A stretch of DNA of 64,000 bases, taken from positions 93,444 through 157,443 of the forward strand of contig NW_027192194.1 of the NCBI RefSeq assembly GCF_041956535.1. Direction: 5' to 3'. A model generated the notes under the pieces. The model was not told the DNA's origin and made no database searches. It saw nothing but the letters and a program-made list of their open reading frames with translations. The translations under genes were made by a program, and so were the position numbers. Shown piece after piece: positions 45,792 through 57,161 of the stretch; the first letter of the stretch is position 1; the number at the start of each line of letters is the position of its first letter. Origin of the DNA: Calcarisporiella thermophila CBS 279.70. Lineage: Eukaryota > Calcarisporiellomycota.

Positions 45792-46567
45792 TTAGAAGCG
45801 CATAAGGTGAGGTGCCTGACCCTTGCTGAGTGAGAAAGATGCCTGCAAGTAGGTGCGGAGGTGGGGCACCTTGTTGATGGCAGAGAGCAGCTCCTTGTCG
45901 AGCGCCTTCTGGATGGCGACCTTGGACTCGGCAAGGGGAGCCTTCTTCTTCTCACCCTCGAAGAACTCCTCCTCGGTGGCCTTCTTCTTGGCCTCCTTGG
46001 CCTTCTTGAAGTAGGCGTCATCGAGCTGTTCGTCCAGCTACCATGAGAAACAGGGGAGGTAAGTGGAGAGGGGACCTAGGAAGCAACGAAAGAAACACTT
46101 GCCTTGATGCCGGAGATGTCGACCTTGGTGGAGGTGGCGATGACATACGCCTGGTTAACACGCCTCAAGGGAACGCCGTTGGCCTTGAAGGGACCGGTCA
46201 CGAGGAGCAGACCGCTGGGGAGCTGCTTCAAGAACACAACACGCTTGCCACGGAACCGACCCGCCAACAGAATAAGGACGGTACCGGGGGTGATGGTGGA
46301 GCGCAATTTGGCGGGGCGCACGGACTTGCGCGACTTCTTGGGGGCGGCAATGTCCTCGGCGGGGTAGAAGCGCGGGGCCTTGTTGAGGGGAACCAGGCGG
46401 GAGCCACCATTCTTGTCACCACCAACAGTCACCTTCTTGACGAGCTCAGGAGCAGGTGCGGCGGCGGGAGCGTCCTTCTTCTGGCGCTTGTAGAGACCCT
46501 TCTTGGCATAGAGGGCAGAGCGCGAGAGGCGAGGGATGCCGGGAGTCAGAAAGCTATTCCTGGGCAT
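45792..46567 (-). CDS. RPL6: 60S ribosomal protein L6 (eL6)
   Basis: Large-subunit ribosomal protein. Exons 46567-46103 and 46037-45792 give 711 nt and 236 residues. Family motifs are [55 protein letters not shown] and the Lys-rich [19 protein letters not shown]. Codon use is strongly biased to C/G-ending codons, as expected of a highly expressed gene. The coding intron starts GCAAGT rather than GT: it begins directly after ATCAAG, with the acceptor TAG at 46038-46040, a GC-AG intron. The sequence before ATG ends in a TAG acceptor (46573-46575), and a GTGAGT donor lies at 46914-46909 after a pyrimidine-flanked non-coding segment. A 5'-UTR intron of about 340 nt is therefore likely. Confidence 0.93.
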
Positions 46568-47578
46568 GATTCTACGTAAAAACAAGGAAAAACATGGTTA
46601 GATCGATGACTACGAATCTAAATGGTATGTGGATCGATGCTCTCTATGTCCCCCCCGCCCCTGCACCAGTGTTGACTTCCACTTCCAACCCTCTCCCACC
46701 CATCCCGTGCTGCATTGCCTTTTCATCAAAAGACGCCAAGGCAAATGCGTCATGGATGCCTAAATAATCTTGGGCTCCTCCCCCATACGGCCAACTCCAA
46801 ACAAAGGTCATCAATCCATCCATCCACACTATCCTCATCAGATGCAACCCATCCATCCGACTCTCTATCCACAATGCCCATCCCCACCATTAGTTCATGA
46901 ATAGATACTCACCAAGAGCCTCGATCTTATAGAAGAAAAAGAGGGGAAGAGGAGGAAACCAATACTCCCCCGAGTTCCCTTTGAAAAGTAGGGATGCGAG
47001 TCGTCTAAGCCACTGAAACCAGGAAATGTCGCCTGCTGTTAGACCTCCTCTTAAACCTGAGAGTCACTCTCAGCTGATTGGTCAGGGGAAGCATAGCTCT
47101 TTTATCGTGAAGAACTAGAGCCCCCGTCATTCATGCTCGGTCCATATGGTTGCAAGAACCAAAACTCTCCCAACGGTTATGTTGGATTTACATTGGATAC
47201 TCTTTTTTTTTCACGAGCAATGGGAAAATTGACGCTCTCAGTTGCTTTCTAATTCACTGGATATCATAAGGATTTGCTTTATGACACCCGGGCTCGGGTT
47301 TGCAATTAGGCCATAAGAGTACCTTTAAAAATTAGCACTATAATGTTTTGCGGATGGAAAGATTCATCTTGCAATTAATGGACTGGGCTAAAAGCTCAAT
47401 ATTAAAGGTACCATGTTACCCATGTTATACAACATTATTTATTCAATATAAAAAAACGAAAATATGATAAAAGATTAGTTGCTTGCAAAAAGGATAGCCC
47501 AGCTCAATTTCAGCTCCAATCCCCACGGGTGTTCTTTTCCAATAGACAGCCTTGTCCCGAATAGAAGGCCAAGGCCTT
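46568..47578. promoter_or_regulatory. RPL6: RPL6 5' UTR intron and promoter region
   Basis: 1.0 kb upstream of RPL6, reaching the 3' end of the ADH gene. 46573-46914 looks like a leader intron (donor GTGAGT, acceptor TAG). The presumed first exon ends at 46915 and the promoter lies beyond it. The rest shows no gene. Confidence 0.5.
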
Positions 47579-48686
47579 TCACCAGTTCGTATCCTCCACC
47601 TTAAGCACGACCTTGCCGATGGCTTTTCCGGCCTCTACGAATTCATGCACTTTCTTCAAGTTCTCAAGATCGAATCGGAAACGCTGGGTGGCCGTGGTCT
47701 GGATCTCACCCTTGTCCACCCGGCGGGAAATCTCATCGAGAATTTGCGCTTGAGTCTCAACGTCCACGCCAAATAATGATTTGGTGTACATAACCTCCCA
47801 TGAGAACGAGACGGACTTCATTGCCTATAAAAAAAAACAGGCAGTCCATTTAACGTCGGAAACACGAAGCAATAAACACCCGCTTCGGGTTTACCCATTT
47901 TGCAAGAGAGATAGCGTCGCTAAGGGGCACAATGCTGACAACGTGTCCAAAAGGCTTCACAAGGTCAAACGCTTGCTCGACATAGTGTAGGCCGTCATAG
48001 CAGATGAACACATAGTCCACGGCGATCCCGGCCTTCTCGAGTTGGGGGCCGAGAGGCTCGCGATGATTGATAACGTGGGTCGCCCCCCGCGACTTGCAAT
48101 AGTCGATGGTTTCGGGGCGGGAAGCAGTGGCGACGATGGTGGAGAGATTAAGGACCTTGGAGGCAATACTGATTGCGATGCTGCCAACGCCTCCTGCTCC
48201 CGCGATAATCAGAATGGATTTCGGATTCTTCTGGGCGGAGGTGGCGACGGGGATGTGCATTCTTTCGACCATGACCTCCCACGCGGTCAAAGAGGTGAGA
48301 GGAAGGGCGGCCGCATCCTCCCAGCTCAACGATTTTGGCTTGTGGCCGGTGATGCGCTCGTCCACCAGCGTGTATTCTGCGTTGGTACCAGGCCGGGCAA
48401 TCGAGCCGGCAAAGAACACTTCATCCCCAATCTTGAAGCGCGTCACCTTCTCCCCCACCGCCTCCACCGTGCCCGTCGCATCCCATCCGAGAATGATGGT
48501 CTCGTCGGTGACGCCCAACGCTTCAGGCGCGTTCCGCACCTTAATGTCCACTGGATTGACCGAGACGGCCTTAATCTTCACGACGAGGTCATGCCCGGTG
48601 GCGTTTGGCTTCGGGACCTCGACGACCTTGAGCACAGACGAAGGGCCTTTCTCCGTCTGAGCAATGGCTTTCATCAATTGTGTCAT
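47579..48686 (-). CDS. Zinc-type alcohol dehydrogenase-like oxidoreductase (MDR family)
   Basis: NAD(P)H-dependent medium-chain reductase, probably of the ZADH/quinone-oxidoreductase branch. Exon 1 from 48686 reads MKAIAQTEKGPSSVLKVVE. The GroES-like part has SVNPVDIKVRNAP and LGWDATGTVEAVGEKV. The Rossmann motif is LIIAGAGGVGSIAISIA, followed by ATASRPETIDYCKSRGATHV. One intron near 47895-47832 joins SLAKW to AMKSVSFSWEVMY. The catalytic and structural zinc cysteines of true ADHs are absent, so it is a zinc-free reductase despite the usual family name. Length is about 345 residues, C-terminus VLKVEDTNW. The physiological substrate cannot be told from sequence; quinones or enones are typical of the branch. 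Confidence 0.88.
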
Positions 48687-50858
48687 TATTTTTCGAGAGA
48701 GAGTTTGGGAGCGAGAAAGAGAGAGTCTAAAAAATGAGCAAGTTGAAAGGAGTTCACACGCCGTCTTAGTTCACGTTGATTTATATCCACTCAGACCTAG
48801 TCTATGGAATCATCATTTTTTTACTTCTAATTCCAATTTCAGTACCAGGGATCCATCCCGGTCTTACCTGCAGCTGTTTAATTCAGGGAGTTTGGAATGA
48901 TACCCACTGCTTCTGCCTCTCCTGCACCCTATTTAAATGGTTTTAGAAGGGAAGGATGAAGAAGCGGACGACAAGCGGAGCTGACTCCGGCCGATAGATA
49001 ATTGGCCTCCGCTTGCGACAATGACGGTTGATATCCTAGTTCATTAATAAGCTTGCTTGAAATTATGGTGTCTCTTTTCTAATTCCCGCCGGTGGCACAC
49101 TATTTCTAAGCATACCTCAGTCGATGACGTGCTCCATTTCCATGATTTCGTGTGCCCTTCCAAGATTCTAGAGCGTGGATTGAGAAATTGCATTGAGGGA
49201 AGGGGATAGTTTAAGGCTGGCCCAGATTCACCCGATAGGAAATTCTACCGAAGAACTGACCATGCATCTTACGACCACCTCCAGTGATCAGTGCAGGAAT
49301 TCTCCAACTCACCCGAACCTTCATTTGGGCACACGTGTATACTATTTACCTTTTAGTCGATTTACAGTAGAATTCTCGAGGAAGATGGGAACCAAGGGCG
49401 ATTTGGCCTCTGCCGTCTCCGTCTTGACATCTTATCAAGCCAGTGTGATCTATTACAATAGCACTTCCAAGATAAGGGAAAGGAGCCTCGAAATTTCTTT
49501 TCTTTTTTAAGGTGGACACACGCTAATTATGGATGTGGGTCATCCTGCCTCTTTGTCCTTAACTATGGCTTCAAGAAGTGCGCCAACTCTCTTAACGAGT
49601 CTTTTTTATCATGTTTTGGAGAGGTTGCCAGGTGCCGAGATAAGATCCACGACAACCCCATGGGTTGTGGGTCCAATTAAGTGGAGACACAAGGAGGGGA
49701 ATGAGAAAGGTTCGCGGGAGGAGCAAAGTAACCAGGCGATATTGGCATCAGTGAGCTCGCGCAGGCGGATGTGAAATCGCCTGGTACAACCTTAAACAAG
49801 TATACCTTCACCTCTACAACGCAGGTCGCTTGAGTGATTGCATTGAGCACAGTAGTCCTAGGATGAATGAGTAGCTGCGTCCTTTGCCACTTCTATCCGA
49901 ATCCAATCTGTCACATGGAATAGGGACCTGAGCCTAATTGGCTGGGAAACAGAAAGACGTGGTTGCTAAGCCATCGCCTCCCCGCCACCCTGGAAACCTT
50001 TTCACCGTGGAAACTCCATGCAGGCTGGCCTAAAATAAACGCGGGCGGCGGTGAGGATGGGGGTGGCCCTGGAGACAACTTTCTTTGAAGAAGGTTCCCA
50101 CCGGATGCAGAGTCATCCATCGGCTCCCTGCCCCAATCGAGCCCATCCACTCAAATTTGGCTTTCCCCACGCTCAGGCCCTCTTCGTAAGGGCCAATCTT
50201 GGGTGTTAAGGCCACATGCGCCCGCCCGCCGTGCAGTAGAATATCAAAGCTCCTGCCATACTGGTACGGATACAAGGCACACGCCTCCCCCCCTTTCCCC
50301 TCTTGACAACCTCTCCTCGCATCCCACCACGTGGCAGCTGCAGCATGCCATTGAAGGGTACAGCACAGGTTGTCTAATTCGGAGGGCGCCGAACGAGGGT
50401 GTCCACACGTCGCTGTATTGAATGAAGAAGGGATTTTGTTTGGTTTACTCGGCCATCACCATAGTACAGCGGAACTGCTTAATCCTCACCTCTCCCTTTT
50501 CCAGGCTCAAAGTCATGTGCTTGAACTGATTTATTACAAAAAGAATATGAAATGGGTTGACACCATGCGTTGAAATCAAAGAAACTAGAAATATTTTCTC
50601 TTCAAAAGACAAAAGCCAAGGAAAATAGTATGTAGATAGAGGCAATGCGTGCGATAAAAGAAAGAAAGAGTGGAGGATGTTGATGAAAGAAACAAAATAA
50701 GAAGGAAGGAAGGAGAGACAGGATGGAAGGAAGAATGAGAGACAGAGAAAACAAGTGAAATAATGTATATACAAAACAGTAGAAAAACGAGCGCCGCCAT
50801 AGCGAATGTAAGTACAACAGAGCAGAGCAATACAAAATACACCAGGGTGATATAAATA
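48687..50858. other. Large intergenic region
   Basis: 2.17 kb between two minus-strand genes. Only short, uncharacteristic frames occur. The segment 49900-50420 is locally GC- and CT-rich. I can identify no gene, tRNA or transposon. It may contain a non-coding transcript, but nothing in the sequence shows it. Confidence 0.45.
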
Positions 50859-51558
50859 TTAAAAGTGACATTTTGATCCAAAGAAGCAGTAGACTCCTAT
50901 CAGCGAGAGCACATGCAGCAGTAGTAGCCAGGGCTGGTATTGTCGTGCATGGCGCACGCTCTCCCTTAGCCGCCTGGCTCTATGGCACTCCCCCCTCAGC
51001 AGCCAGTCCCAAGCCTTCTCCTCGCCAGGCAGCGACTGCTCGTCATGCTCCTCGTCCAGCACATCCGATATCGCCAGGTCGCCCTCGCTGCTATCGAAAA
51101 TGCCCTCGTCGACCTCGCCGCCCTCCGCATACTCGTCCTCCTCGGCGTCGTAGTCGTCATCGTCCTCGTCGTCACGCGAGGACGACAATGAAATGGCGTC
51201 GCCGTGATTGAGGGTTCGGAAGTCCACCTCCAAGAAGGTGCTGGTTAGGAAGGTAGCAGGAACAGCCGACTCCGCCTGCAGAGCATGGACGTCGCAGGGC
51301 CATAGGGAATGCCCATTTGACATCTAGCAAAAGAGCATGTCAACCAGGACGGGTCAGCGTTAGCCGAAGAATGGGTTTCGGGCCGGGAATTGAGCCACTT
51401 ACCAGGATGATGAAACCAATGAGCCCCGCCGTCATGAGGGAGAGGAAGACGCATCCGGCCAGCAGCCAGACCCTGGTCGAAGGGGGTCTATGGATGCTCA
51501 CGATTTTTGGATTTTCGGGAAGAGATTCGAGATCGAGTTTGAAGTGCACCACCTTCAT
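50859..51558 (-). CDS. Acidic two-TM membrane protein of unknown function
   Basis: Exons 51558-51403 and 51323-50859 give 621 nt and 206 residues. TM1 near residues 35-52 is LLAGCVFLSLMTAGLIGFII. A luminal or cytosolic region follows (MSNGHSLWPCDVHALQAESA), then a strongly acidic stretch (SRDDEDDDDYDAEEDEYAEG) and a C-terminal TM (PWLLLLHVLSLIGVYCFF) with a short tail SKCHF. The acidic block is encoded by non-uniform GAC/GAG/GAT codons, so it is not a simple recent microsatellite. The predicted hairpin topology places both ends on the same side. I recognise no family. The phase-0 intron falls right after TM1. Confidence 0.62.
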
Positions 51559-52693
51559 CACGTTGTAAGGGTCGAGGGGGAGGGAAAGGAGAATGAATGG
51601 GTTTATAGAGGATGGTAAACAGAGCGACGGAGCAAGCCGATAGAAGAATAGAAGAAGAGGGGTTGCAAGTCAGAAAGTAGCACGCAGGTGAGATTTTTCC
51701 AGTTCTAGCAAAAAAGATTGTGTGACGGAAACTCAATAATACATAGAGTCGACTGGCGGGATCACTTGAAAAAGAAAACATCATAAAATTCTTTCAGCAA
51801 AAATGATCAACACAGCTGGGGCTAGGGGCTTGGCCCCCCCCTTACAAGGATAAACGTTATGGAGTGGGGAGGGGGGGGAATTGGGGAGGGGCAAGGAGAT
51901 CGCCTTGCCCCATTTGAGGATAACTGCTTCCTCGCCTTTGCCGGCGATGGGGCCGGTGTATCCACTCCAGCGGCCTTGTTCCTCCCATTGCGTCCTAGCC
52001 ATTCTAGGTTTATTGCCCGACCCATTAGGTTTAGGCTTGCCATCAAGCTCCTCTTCCAGCCATAGCGGGCGGGGATGCTCTATCTCAGCGCGGCTGCATT
52101 GCCTCTCCTCCGCGATGGCGGCCAGCCCCGTGCGGGGGCCTCAGGGGAAGCGGGCAAGGCTCGCCAAGCATGCAGGCTGCCAGCCCTCACCGGGCGGAAG
52201 CACTGCTCGATTGCGGAAGCCAGGCGGCGGTCTGTCGGTTAGGGTTCCAACAGAGGCCCAACCACTTGTGCATGCAGCCTGATTGGCGGCGCTCCAGTCA
52301 AGAGGAGTGCCAAGCAAAATATCACGTAAAATAAAATTAACCATAAATATGCGACTGTGGCCAGTGAGCAGTAAAAATAGATCACATCGGCTAAGGAAGC
52401 CAAGAGCGCACTAAGCCCCCCATTTCATACTCCACATTTCCGGGTAGATTCCAAATGGAATCTTCATCTCAGAAGCGCATTGGATATGAGCTGGCCTTCC
52501 AGCATAAATTGCAGGCTAAAAATGAGGAGGACGTGGCTTGGCTGTCCCCCCCTCTCCCTTCTGTTTTTCTTCTGCTTTCCTTCTTCTCCCATTATTAATT
52601 CTCCAGATAAAGCAATATTAAACTAGCTTATTACAAACACAACCATCGCTGAAACTTTGCATATACAAAAACAGTCAAAGACACTGAAAGCTT
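51559..52693. other. Intergenic region with GC-rich island
   Basis: 1.13 kb between two minus-strand genes. 51830-52290 is clearly richer in G+C than its flanks, with G and C runs (near 51834-51842 and 51866-51880). No coding frame in it resembles a protein. It may be a decayed insertion; its origin is unknown. Confidence 0.45.
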
Positions 52694-53599
52694 TCAGCGG
52701 CTTAGCTTCACGGGCGAGGGTTCGGATGGGATGGTGTACCACTTCTCTAACGGCAACAAGTCAAAGGGATTAGCTAAGAAATGCACAACGCTCATCAGCG
52801 GTCGCAGCAGGTCCTTACCCTCTGTTCCAACATTAATGGCACTCGGCCGCACCAGCGCAACCACGTCCACCTCTCTCAGCGCCGCGCGATAGTCCGCACA
52901 CACCACGGGCGCGGCCAAGATCATCCTCCCCTGCCACCCGGCGTTTCGGATCAGGGAAAACGCAGCGCGCACGGTCTGACCCGAACGAACCCCGTTGTCC
53001 ACCAGAAGCAGAGTCTTGGAGGGAGCAAGGGGGGAGGCGGAGGGGGCCACATGAGCGTGGTAGCTCGCGTAGAGTTCCCGAAGTTTGACCCGGCCCTGCT
53101 CGATGTGGGCGTGGAGCTGGTCGGGCGTGAGCCCGATCCCTCTATCAAGAAGTTAAGCGTTATAAAGGGGGTCTAGGGACGGGATGGTAAAGATGAGGGA
53201 TCACTTTATAATCTCTTCCTTCAATGTCACCACTTCCTCCCTGGCCAGCACCGAGGATTCCCCGAGTGCCCCGCCAATCACCCTCCCAATAGCGCCCACG
53301 GTAAAACTTGAGCCATTCACCACGGTGGAAAAGGGATGGAGCAGTAATAGATTGAGCGGGAGGTTGAGCTCGGCGGCTATCGTGGCGGCAAGCGTAAGCG
53401 CATTCCGATTGAGGCACAGAACGGCTATAGTATTGCACAATCCCCTTTAGCTCCATTGCAAGGGAGGGAGGGGGCAAGCTTTGAAGAGTAATGAGCAAGC
53501 TCACGAACCTGTGCTCTCTCGGTTTTTGTAGTACGAGAGCATGCGCGATAGCATGCGACCCGCTTCTTCCTGAGACTTGAAACAAGGGTAGCGAGACAT
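52694..53599 (-). CDS. Phosphoribosyltransferase-like protein
   Basis: Type I phosphoribosyltransferase-fold protein. From ATG 53599 exon 1 reads MSRYPCFKSQEEAGRMLSRM. The second exon gives AVLCLNRNALTLAATIAAEL, then VGAIGRVIGGALGESSVLAR. The third exon reads GIGLTPDQLHAHIEQGRVKL. The PRPP loop is LLLVDNGVRSGQTVRAAF near residue 170. The usual Asp-Asp of the PRPP motif is Asp-Asn here (VDNG), which may weaken Mg-PRPP binding. The overall order resembles bacterial and fungal 'phosphoribosyltransferase domain' proteins of unknown substrate. Both introns are phase-consistent (STA join and IIKG join). C-terminus is EPSPVKLSR. Confidence 0.75.
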
Positions 53600-55157
53600 G
53601 GCGTTTGGTTCAAAGAAGAGGATGAGTGCAAATGATCTCTGTTGCTTTTTAGTGTTTTCTTCCAGCGCGTTATCTCTCCACTCACGAGAAGGTTTTGGGG
53701 AGAGTGGGAACGTGAGGATTTTTTTTTTTCACGCCCCGCACATGACAATCATAAGCTTATTTCCTTCCTTCCCCTCTCCCCCTGATCCTTATCAGTATTC
53801 TAAATGCAGCTTTTGCAGTGACGAGATCATCCAGGTGCATTGCGTCGAGAAAAAGATGTTCTTTTCTTCTATTGTTTTTTCGAGGCCCCCCTTCCCCCTC
53901 CCATGCGCTTGCGCTTGATGGGATCCCACTGGGTCATGTGCTGCTCAAGCAGCCGCGAAACGAGATGGAGCGCCTAGGCTTGGTTGTTTTTCGATCCAAA
54001 ACCCGTTCTCCTTACCGGAATGCTGGTTCTCCCGTGTTACCCTCCATCCCAGGACAAGCCACGCTGGACGGGCTCCAAGGGAGAAAGGAAGGCGATGCCG
54101 AAATATCAAACCCTGCTTTGCTATTTCGCCCTGAATTGTAAATTGATCCGAGTCAAATCGGCTACAAATGGAAATTCAAATATCATCTCCGCGGAGGAAG
54201 AATATCAAGGGCTCGGAGCTTGGCCACATTTACCCAAGGTTATCTCCATCTATTAAAAGTCTATCTACATGTGGTTTGATTGAATCTCCTGCAGAAGCTT
54301 ATCTCACCCTCTCCCCTTTTAAACCCCTGCTGCTCGAGAAACTTGTCCTACCCCATTTCGTCTTACAACTAAGCTGGACTTGGCATTCACACTTCGGTTT
54401 GCTCCTGTGTTGGAATGAAAGTAGAAGAACACGCCTCAGCAATCCTTTCTCCCCTAACCTCTCCGTGTTAGATTGCAGTAACTACTGCATGCACGCTCCG
54501 TAGGCTACCAGGGGGAGCCCGACTCTGGGAGAATCGCCCACCCTATGCTCGCCTCTTCGCATCCGCTTTCAATTACGTAAACTCGCAGTGCCGACCCATT
54601 ATTTTTGGAGGATTCTTGTTTCGACGGCAGATGGTCGGTTAATGCACTGGGTTGCCCAGCTTGCGGCGATTAATCTCTGGCAAATATTAGAAAGAGGAGA
54701 GGATGACGGGGGAGGGGAGGGGCATCCGACCCCTCGTTGGATAACGAGGGTGGCTCTATTGTAAATAGGGCATCTTAGAAAACGAAAGATTCATGCACGG
54801 ACTGCATTTGCTTAACTTGGGCTTACATTCTTTCCAATTCCTGACCGGATTTCAGACGATTTATTCAGTTTCTATTAAAAATGTTCTAAACATGGATTTC
54901 AACCCTTCCCGGATCAGCCTAATTCGAAGAGGAAGGGAGGAAGGTTCCCAGGGTCAATTTGCAATCAAAAGAAAATCTCCTATTCTCCTGTTAGCTTGGG
55001 GTTGGATACCTATTTTCTATTGGTATTTTTCTCGTCCCGCTGTCCCAGCTTATAAAAGACATAGGGTTGGGCCACAGAGAAGATACTGTTTTTTTTATTA
55101 TCTTCCTCACGCTCAACTCTGACTATTTCGCGCAAAGAAACACGAACAAAGACCGTC
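53600..55157. other. Large intergenic region
   Basis: 1.56 kb between the divergent phosphoribosyltransferase-like (-) and secreted acidic (+) genes. Short frames only; a TATAAAAG string at about 55051-55058 sits 100 bp before the acidic-protein ATG and is a credible TATA box. No other feature recognised. Confidence 0.5.
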
Positions 55158-55529
55158 ATGCAGTTCCAACTTCTTCTTCTCCTTCTTGCCACTTTTGTTC
55201 TGGTGAATGCCGCGGCGAAACGCGATATCACGGAGACCCAGGACTGTATCAAAGCCTGCCTTGATGTAAGTAATGCAGCTGAGTGCGAGGAGCAATGCAT
55301 TCTTGCCGCCCAGGGATTAGGAGGTGATGACGATGCAGATGAGGGTGATGACGAGGACGACGAGGACGACGAAGTCAATGCTAATGAGGACGAGGGCAGC
55401 GACGAGGGCGACGACGAGGGCGACGAGGAAGATGACAATAGTGGTGATGATGCCGAAGATTCCGAAGTCAAAGCCAACGAGGAGGAAGAGGAGGAGGGTG
55501 AGGAGGATGACAAGGAAGATGACAACTAA
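55158..55529 (+). CDS. Secreted acidic (Asp/Glu-rich) protein
   Basis: 123 residues, single exon. The signal peptide is MQFQLLLLLLATFVLVNAAA. A short mature domain has four cysteines (QDCIKACLDVSNAAECEEQC), followed by about 65 residues that are almost all Asp, Glu and Gly (GDDDADEGDDEDDEDDE and so on). Such tails bind divalent cations or basic proteins; the biological role is unknown. GTAAGT and CAG 13 nt apart at 55266-55279 are too close to be an intron. A TATA-like box lies about 100 bp upstream. The acidic codon run could be length-variable between strains. Confidence 0.72.
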   Translation: MQFQLLLLLLATFVLVNAAAKRDITETQDCIKACLDVSNAAECEEQCILAAQGLGGDDDADEGDDEDDEDDEVNANEDEGSDEGDDEGDEEDDNSGDDAEDSEVKANEEEEEEGEEDDKEDDN

Positions 55530-56059
55530 CGTTGGTTCGAAGGAGATAAGCAACCACTGTAATATACTGACCTCGGGGTGAAATGGCGCCTGTATTATTA
55601 TAATTTCCCAATAAATCCTTGCCTAAAAAAACAAAATAATCGTATTGCTTTCTTATATCGCTTACCAGCGAGACCTACTTATGGTGAGTCAAACGAGAAG
55701 CACTTAATGTTGAATGGGGAAGGGAGGTTCTACCAAAAGCGATATTTCTGCCCTCACACCAACCTGCAATTATTTTTATTCCTGTCATGTAGCAGAAGCT
55801 ATGGATTGCTGAGAGCTTGGATAAAGAATATTTGACATGGAGGAGGGCGTGCCGATAATCAATGGAAGTTGCAGTTTGTCTCCTTGGTGGCCAAGAGAAG
55901 AATGGTTTCCTATAATTGAATGGAATCATATACTCCTTAGTAATAATCTCATTCTACTTTAATGGAAAATGAAATTTGGGAATGGTTGATGAAAAACCGG
56001 ATAAGAGTGACTGCCAAAAGGGCTTCTCGATTTATCCATACCGTTCCAAAAAAACTAGA
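55530..56059. other. Intergenic region
   Basis: 530 bp between two plus-strand genes, AT-rich, no gene recognised. It should hold the RBM18 promoter. Confidence 0.55.
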
Positions 56060-56906
56060 ATGACAGAACCGCCCACTTCGCAGAGCACGAGCACTACCTC
56101 AAAGTACAACCTGAATCGTCTCTATATAGGAAATCTCGACCCCTCCGTAGATGAGTAGGTGTTTCTTTCCCATTATCTCACTTTTCTTCCGTAGTTTTAT
56201 GAATTTATCTTCATTGGCCTTTTTTTATTTTTCCTAAGATTCACAATCGTCAAACTCTTCCAGCCATTTGGCAAAATCACCCTCCTCGATTTTCTCTTCC
56301 ACAACCAGGGTATTAAACGAGGGCAGTCGCGAGGCTATTGTTTTATAGAGTATAGTAAGAGAGAGGTAAGGTGTTTATTGTTTCCATTCCATGCTCATGC
56401 AGCTGCATTGGTTGATCGGAATGCGAATCTTATATCAGGAGGCGCTCCAGGCGATTCAAACGATGAATCAGAAAACAGTCAGAGGCAGAAATATTGTGGT
56501 CTCCTATGCTCATTCGGCGGTAGGCTATCGACCCAAGCTTTACTTTTACTCATTCTACTCTGAAGCAGTGTGGTAACATGTCCTGAATAGGCGATCCAAA
56601 ACTCGGAATCCAACAAGAGCAAGAAGTATATCGCACCGAGTACCGCCCAATACAAGCGCCCTACCACCTTCTCGCTGCTGCGGAACCAAAATATGATCAA
56701 CGCAAGGTAAGCGTCCACCTCTCCCCATCGTGGATTAGAAGAATCGTGCAGGGCTGACTTTTCTCATGCTTCTCTTGGATTGCAGTAGCACCGAGGCGAA
56801 GATCAAGGCCTTAGAGCGAAAACTCAACCAGCTCCAGAAAACTTCTGGAGAAAAAGGCCACCAGGGCGAGAATTCGGGGTCATCTAAACCTCCAAAGCCA
56901 TCCTAA
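56060..56906 (+). CDS. RBM18: RBM18-like single-RRM RNA-binding protein
   Basis: Small RNA-binding protein with one RRM. RNP2 is RLYIGNLDPSVDEFTIVKLF, then GKITLLDFLFHNQ; RNP1 is GQSRGYCFIEYSK, followed by EALQAIQTMNQKTVRGRNIV. The C-terminal TEAKIKALERKLNQLQK mirrors the TAKIKAIEAKLKMM segment of animal RBM18, which supports orthology beyond a generic RRM. Five exons: the first ends at 56154, the second starts 56239; introns follow KRE, HSA and INA. The last exon codes for SSTEAKIK to KPPKPS. Length is about 155-160 residues. The cellular role of RBM18 is not established. Confidence 0.85.
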
Positions 56907-57161
56907 TAGCTTATTGCTCCTATAGATACCACATGCTCACTCTATTTGCTTTAGATATCTGCGTCCCCCAATTTTGCATACTCTCTCCATTCCAACCCCC
57001 CTTCTCTCCCGCTTGACCCTTTTGTATATTGACTCTAAACTATCAGTTTCTTTCCTTTTTACATTATTTCTTTTATTTTTTTATTTTTGTAATAGAAAAT
57101 GTTTAAAATAAACAAAGAGGAAAAAATAAAGTCACCATCTATCTAAGCAGGCCAATTGGTT

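Noticed and set aside
46043-46579. Long plus-strand frame opposite RPL6
   Set aside because: Shadow of the strongly codon-biased RPL6 coding strand.
48042-48737. Plus-strand 231-codon frame opposite the ADH gene
   Set aside because: Antisense shadow of a GC-rich exon; Arg/Gly-rich with no domain.
52230-52250. TTAGGG-like telomeric string
   Set aside because: A single copy only, not a repeat array.
55266-55279. GTAAGT...CAG pair inside the acidic secreted gene
   Set aside because: Only 13 nt apart, far below any workable intron here; the frame is open through it.
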